Source: Halapricum desulfuricans
GTDB lineage: Archaea > Halobacteriota > Halobacteria > Halobacteriales > Haloarculaceae
Length of the DNA: 64,000 bases
Assembly (NCBI RefSeq): GCF_017094505.1
Contig: NZ_CP064787.1
Coordinates: forward strand, 1,488,001-1,552,000
Direction: 5' to 3'
A program made the translations under genes and the position numbers. Shown here piece by piece: positions 61,717 to 64,000 of the stretch. Numbering within the stretch: the stretch's first letter is position 1; each line of letters opens with the position of its first letter. Below the pieces are notes generated by a model that was not told the origin of the DNA, did not search any database, and saw only the letters and a list, made by a program, of their open reading frames with translations.

Positions 61717-62628
61717 TTAACTCCGAAGCGTCCAGACCCTGACGTCGTCCATTAGCTCCGTCGGATCGAGGTGCCTGACGCCGGTCCCGGAGTGGCCGAC
61801 GACTGTCGCCGAGGTCGCCACGCCGGCGCGCAGCGCGCGCTCGTCGTCCCAGCCCTGTTCGTAGGCCCACATGACGGCGGCGAACATCGAGTCGCCGGCC
61901 CCGACGGTATCGACCACGTCGACGTCGAGAGACGGCGCGTAGAGTGTTTCCTCGGGCGTCACCATCATTGCGCCTTCCGCGCCGAGCGACGCGATGACGC
62001 GCTCGAACCCGTTACTCTGGAGCTGTCGGGCGGCCTCCGCGCAGTCGTCGATGTCCTCGATCGCAATCCCGGTCGCTTCCTCCAGTTCGACCTCGTTGGG
62101 CTTGACGTACTCGTAGGTCCCGTCCAGCGCGATCATGTCGTCGCCGTGGATGTCCAGTGCGGTGTCCCACTCGCCGGCACCCGCGAGTCGGTCGATATCC
62201 GCGGGTTCCATGCCCGGCGGGAGGCTCCCCCCGATGTTGACGATCGACGGCTCGTACTCCTGAAGGACGTCGACGAGTTCGTCGACGACCGCGCTACCGA
62301 CTTCGGGACCGGACTGATTGAGTCGGTACTGGTGGTTCGGCGCGAGAATTGCCGTGTTCATCCGGGTCGGCTCCTCGACCTCACAGAAGTCCGTCGGAAC
62401 GTCGAACGACGCGAGGTTCTGCTCGATGAAATACCCGGTGAACCCGCCGATGATACCCGTCGCGAGCGTCTCCTCGCCGAGTGCCGTGACGAACTGCGAG
62501 ACGTTGATCCCGTTGCCCCCGGAATCGAACCGCGCCCCGGTCGATCGCTGGACGGCGTCGGCTTCGAGCGGTTCGTCCATCTCGATTGTCTGGTCGACTG
62601 CCGGATTCGGTGTTACTGTCAGTATCAT
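61717..62628 (-). CDS. second PfkB-family 1-phosphofructokinase-like protein
   Basis: A 303-residue paralogue of the pfkB product (same length, same order of motifs: TPNPAVDQTIEM, DTVGAGDSMFAAVMW). In signature 1 it reads DSGGNGINVSQ, with Asn where PfkB has Lys (GGKGINVS), and it diverges in substrate-contact stretches such as PNHQYRLNQSG. The catalytic Asp is kept, so it is probably active on a related sugar phosphate, or on fructose 1-phosphate under other conditions. It has its own upstream gap (62629-62712) with the palindrome ggtga-tgac-tcacc. Confidence 0.85.
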   Translation of the reverse strand: MILTVTPNPAVDQTIEMDEPLEADAVQRSTGARFDSGGNGINVSQFVTALGEETLATGIIGGFTGYFIEQNLASFDVPTDFCEVEEPTRMNTAILAPNHQYRLNQSGPEVGSAVVDELVDVLQEYEPSIVNIGGSLPPGMEPADIDRLAGAGEWDTALDIHGDDMIALDGTYEYVKPNEVELEEATGIAIEDIDDCAEAARQLQSNGFERVIASLGAEGAMMVTPEETLYAPSLDVDVVDTVGAGDSMFAAVMWAYEQGWDDERALRAGVATSATVVGHSGTGVRHLDPTELMDDVRVWTLRS

Positions 62629-62712
62629 GGATAGAGATGTGCTGTCACACTGCGCGAGCTACTAGCCGGTGATGACTCACCGCGGGTTGATAAACGGGTC
62701 GATACGCGAGCG

Positions 62713-63693
62713 CTACAGCTGGTCGATGACGGCCGCGGTGAACTGCTCGGTCGAGGCGTCACCGCCGAGATCCGGCGTGTGCGGTCCCTCGGCCAGCACC
62801 GTCTCGACGGCGTCGGTCACGCGGGCCGCCTCGTCGTCGTAATTCAGGTGATCGAGCATCATCGCGGCCGAGAGGATCATCGCCGAGGGGTTGGCGACCC
62901 CCTGGCCCGCGATGTCGGGTGCCGAGCCGTGGACCGGCTCGAACAGCGCGTTGTCGTCGCCGACGTTCGCGCTGGGCAACAGCCCCAGCCCGCCGACGAG
63001 CCCCGCAGCCAGATCCGAGAGCACGTCGCCAGCGAGGTTCGGCGTGATGATCACGTCGTAGTCCTCGGGATACATCACGAGTTTCATCGCCAGCGCGTCC
63101 ATCAGTTCGGTGTCGTAGTCGGCGCCGCGCTCCTCGGCGACCGCCTCGGCAGCCTCGAGAAACAGGCCGTCGGTCTCCTGCATCACGTTCGCCTTGTGCG
63201 CGATCGTCACGTTGTCATAGCCGTGTTCCTCGGCGTATTCGAAGCCGTACTCGGCGATCTTCCGGGAGGCCTCACGCGTGACGACGCGGGTCAGCGTGGC
63301 GACGTCGTCGGTGAGCCGGCTCTCGATCTGGGCGTACACCCCCTGGGTGTTCTCGCGGATGAAGACGAGATCGGTCTCGGGCTTGACCGCTTCCAGCCCG
63401 GGGTAGGCTTTCGCCGGCCGGACGTTGGCATAGGAGCCGACGACTTCTCTGAGCGGGAGGATGATGTCGGCCGCGCGCTCGCCGGCCGCCCCGAACAGCG
63501 TCGCGTCGGACTCCCGTGCGAGCTCGATCGTCGCTTCGGGCAGCGGCTCGCCGGTCTCCTCGGCGACGTGGTCGCCGGCTTCGCCCTTGCGGAACTCGAA
63601 GTCGACCTCGAGGGCGTCCAGCACGTCGATCGCCGCGGGCGTCACTTCCTGACCGATCCCGTCGCCGGGTATCACCGCGATCTGATGACTCAT
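62713..63693 (-). CDS. leuB: 3-isopropylmalate dehydrogenase
   Basis: Oxidises 3-isopropylmalate to 2-oxoisocaproate precursor in leucine synthesis. A 326-residue protein with [82 protein letters not shown] and [33 protein letters not shown] at 63693 is the family start ([12 protein letters not shown]). The frame stays open another 100 codons upstream, but that part is a hairpin repeat and not coding. The isocitrate/tartrate dehydrogenase relatives are the alternative. Confidence 0.92.
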   Translation of the reverse strand: MSHQIAVIPGDGIGQEVTPAAIDVLDALEVDFEFRKGEAGDHVAEETGEPLPEATIELARESDATLFGAAGERAADIILPLREVVGSYANVRPAKAYPGLEAVKPETDLVFIRENTQGVYAQIESRLTDDVATLTRVVTREASRKIAEYGFEYAEEHGYDNVTIAHKANVMQETDGLFLEAAEAVAEERGADYDTELMDALAMKLVMYPEDYDVIITPNLAGDVLSDLAAGLVGGLGLLPSANVGDDNALFEPVHGSAPDIAGQGVANPSAMILSAAMMLDHLNYDDEAARVTDAVETVLAEGPHTPDLGGDASTEQFTAAVIDQL

Positions 63694-63733
63694 ACCTCGT
63701 GTTCGCGCGGGCGACAGAAAAGAGGATGTCGAT

Positions 63734-63804
63734 CCACCTTTTTCTTCGTCGGGTGGCTCACTTCGCTCGCCACCGCTCCTCGAAAAAGCTGGACCAAAAA
63801 TCTC
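63734..63804 (+). repeat. hairpin repeat family, copy A
   Basis: Starts ccacctttttc and ends aaaaagctggaccaaaaatctc-like. Outer stem ctttttc/gaaaaag, inner stem ggtggc/gccacc around a short loop. The flanks match copy B almost base for base, while the stem differs. Confidence 0.7.
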
Positions 63805-63927
63805 GACCTCACTTCGGTCGAGGGCAAACAACTGACTTTCGCCGCTACTGATAGTCGACTTCGCCTTCGCCCTCGCCGATCCAGGCACTGCGGTCCGGTT
63901 CCCGAGCAGCAAGCGGGTCAACATCAA

Positions 63928-64000
63928 CCACCTTTTTCCGCGTCGGGGTCGCTCCCGGTGGTCGCGACCCGCTCGCGCAAAAAGCTGGACCAAAAATCTC
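63928..64000 (+). repeat. hairpin repeat family, copy B
   Basis: Same flanks as copy A (ccacctttttc; aaaaagctggaccaaaa). Inner stem gggtcgc/gcgaccc: one base pair of the inner stem has flipped from G-C to C-G relative to copy A, so pairing is kept while sequence changes. Continues to the window edge. Confidence 0.7.

Larger units (their letters stand above)
63694..64000 (+). other. 307-bp stretch with two hairpin repeats, no gene
   Basis: Upstream of leuB and up to the right edge I see no gene. It holds copy A (63734-63804) and copy B (63928-64000, reaching the edge) of a hairpin repeat; between them lies a short unassigned stretch. Confidence 0.7.

Noticed and set aside
63694-63993. 100-codon N-terminal extension of leuB
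   Set aside because: The extension is built from the hairpin repeat and lacks similarity to the family; [12 protein letters not shown] at 63693 is the normal start.

Overview
The window is haloarchaeal chromosome (class Halobacteria). It is GC-rich and encodes acidic proteins. It carries archaeosine-precursor genes (queD/queE/folE/queC), dph5, Cbf5-type pseudouridine synthase, aMBF1, archaeosortase A, CDC48, type IV pilin-like proteins and a haloarchaeal fructose PTS. Many genes have an A/T-rich TATA-like box about 24-30 nt before the start codon, as expected for leaderless transcripts. I cannot assign a genus.

Layout: 1-3.4 kb: CDC48 (cut by the left edge) with a small Hsp20-like partner, panB, a HAD phosphatase and aMBF1. 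3.5-4.1 kb: tRNA-Leu(GAG) trailed by tandem repeats of its own 3' end, then tRNA-Thr(CGT). 4.2-9.2 kb: Trm5-like methyltransferase, dph5, artA and thrS, the last with a structured leader. 9.3-14.3 kb: a cluster of secreted, membrane-anchored pilin-like proteins. 14.5-18.9 kb: a large FAD/Fe-S D-lactate-type dehydrogenase and a membrane-bound HTH regulator. 19-20 kb: tRNA-Glu(CTC) with a repeat unit like that at tRNA-Leu, and an unrecognised gene between direct repeats. 20.3-22.9 kb: queD-queE-folE-queC. 23-26 kb: racemase, hypothetical, sensor histidine kinase. 26.16-31.90 kb: an integrative element in tRNA-Pro(GGG). 32-35.2 kb: adk-EMC3/DUF106-cmk-cbf5. 35.3-39 kb: hemE, FAD oxidoreductase, hemH. 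39.1-51.3 kb: a transport island (TrkH, TrkA, two APC-Usp transporters, UspA, a channel-like RCK protein, an FNT-Usp transporter). 51.6-55.5 kb: cysE, a DNA glycosylase, an MFS transporter, two GNATs and a decayed cysE fragment. 55.6-62.6 kb: fructose PTS and catabolism (ptfC-ptfA-ptsH-ptsI-ptfB, glpR-pfkB, a second pfkB-like gene). 62.7-63.7 kb: leuB, then hairpin repeats.

How genes work together: the PTS proteins should import fructose as fructose 1-phosphate, which PfkB turns into fructose 1,6-bisphosphate under GlpR control; an identical 11-bp site lies upstream of both glpR and ptfC. FolE, QueD, QueE and QueC run from GTP to preQ0, the archaeosine precursor. In the transport island three carriers of two unrelated families end in twin Usp domains and a near-identical Trp/Arg/Phe tail, suggesting shared control.

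The least ordinary items are: the ~5.7-kb integrative element (tyrosine integrase, HUH replication initiator with a candidate origin, palindromic operator, A/T-rich cargo gene with a HEPN-like Rx4H motif); a repeat/hairpin unit shared by two unrelated tRNA genes, with compensatory base changes; an 80-bp palindromic repeat in two inverted copies, also with a compensatory change; a hairpin repeat beside leuB; and mutually exclusive hairpins before thrS.
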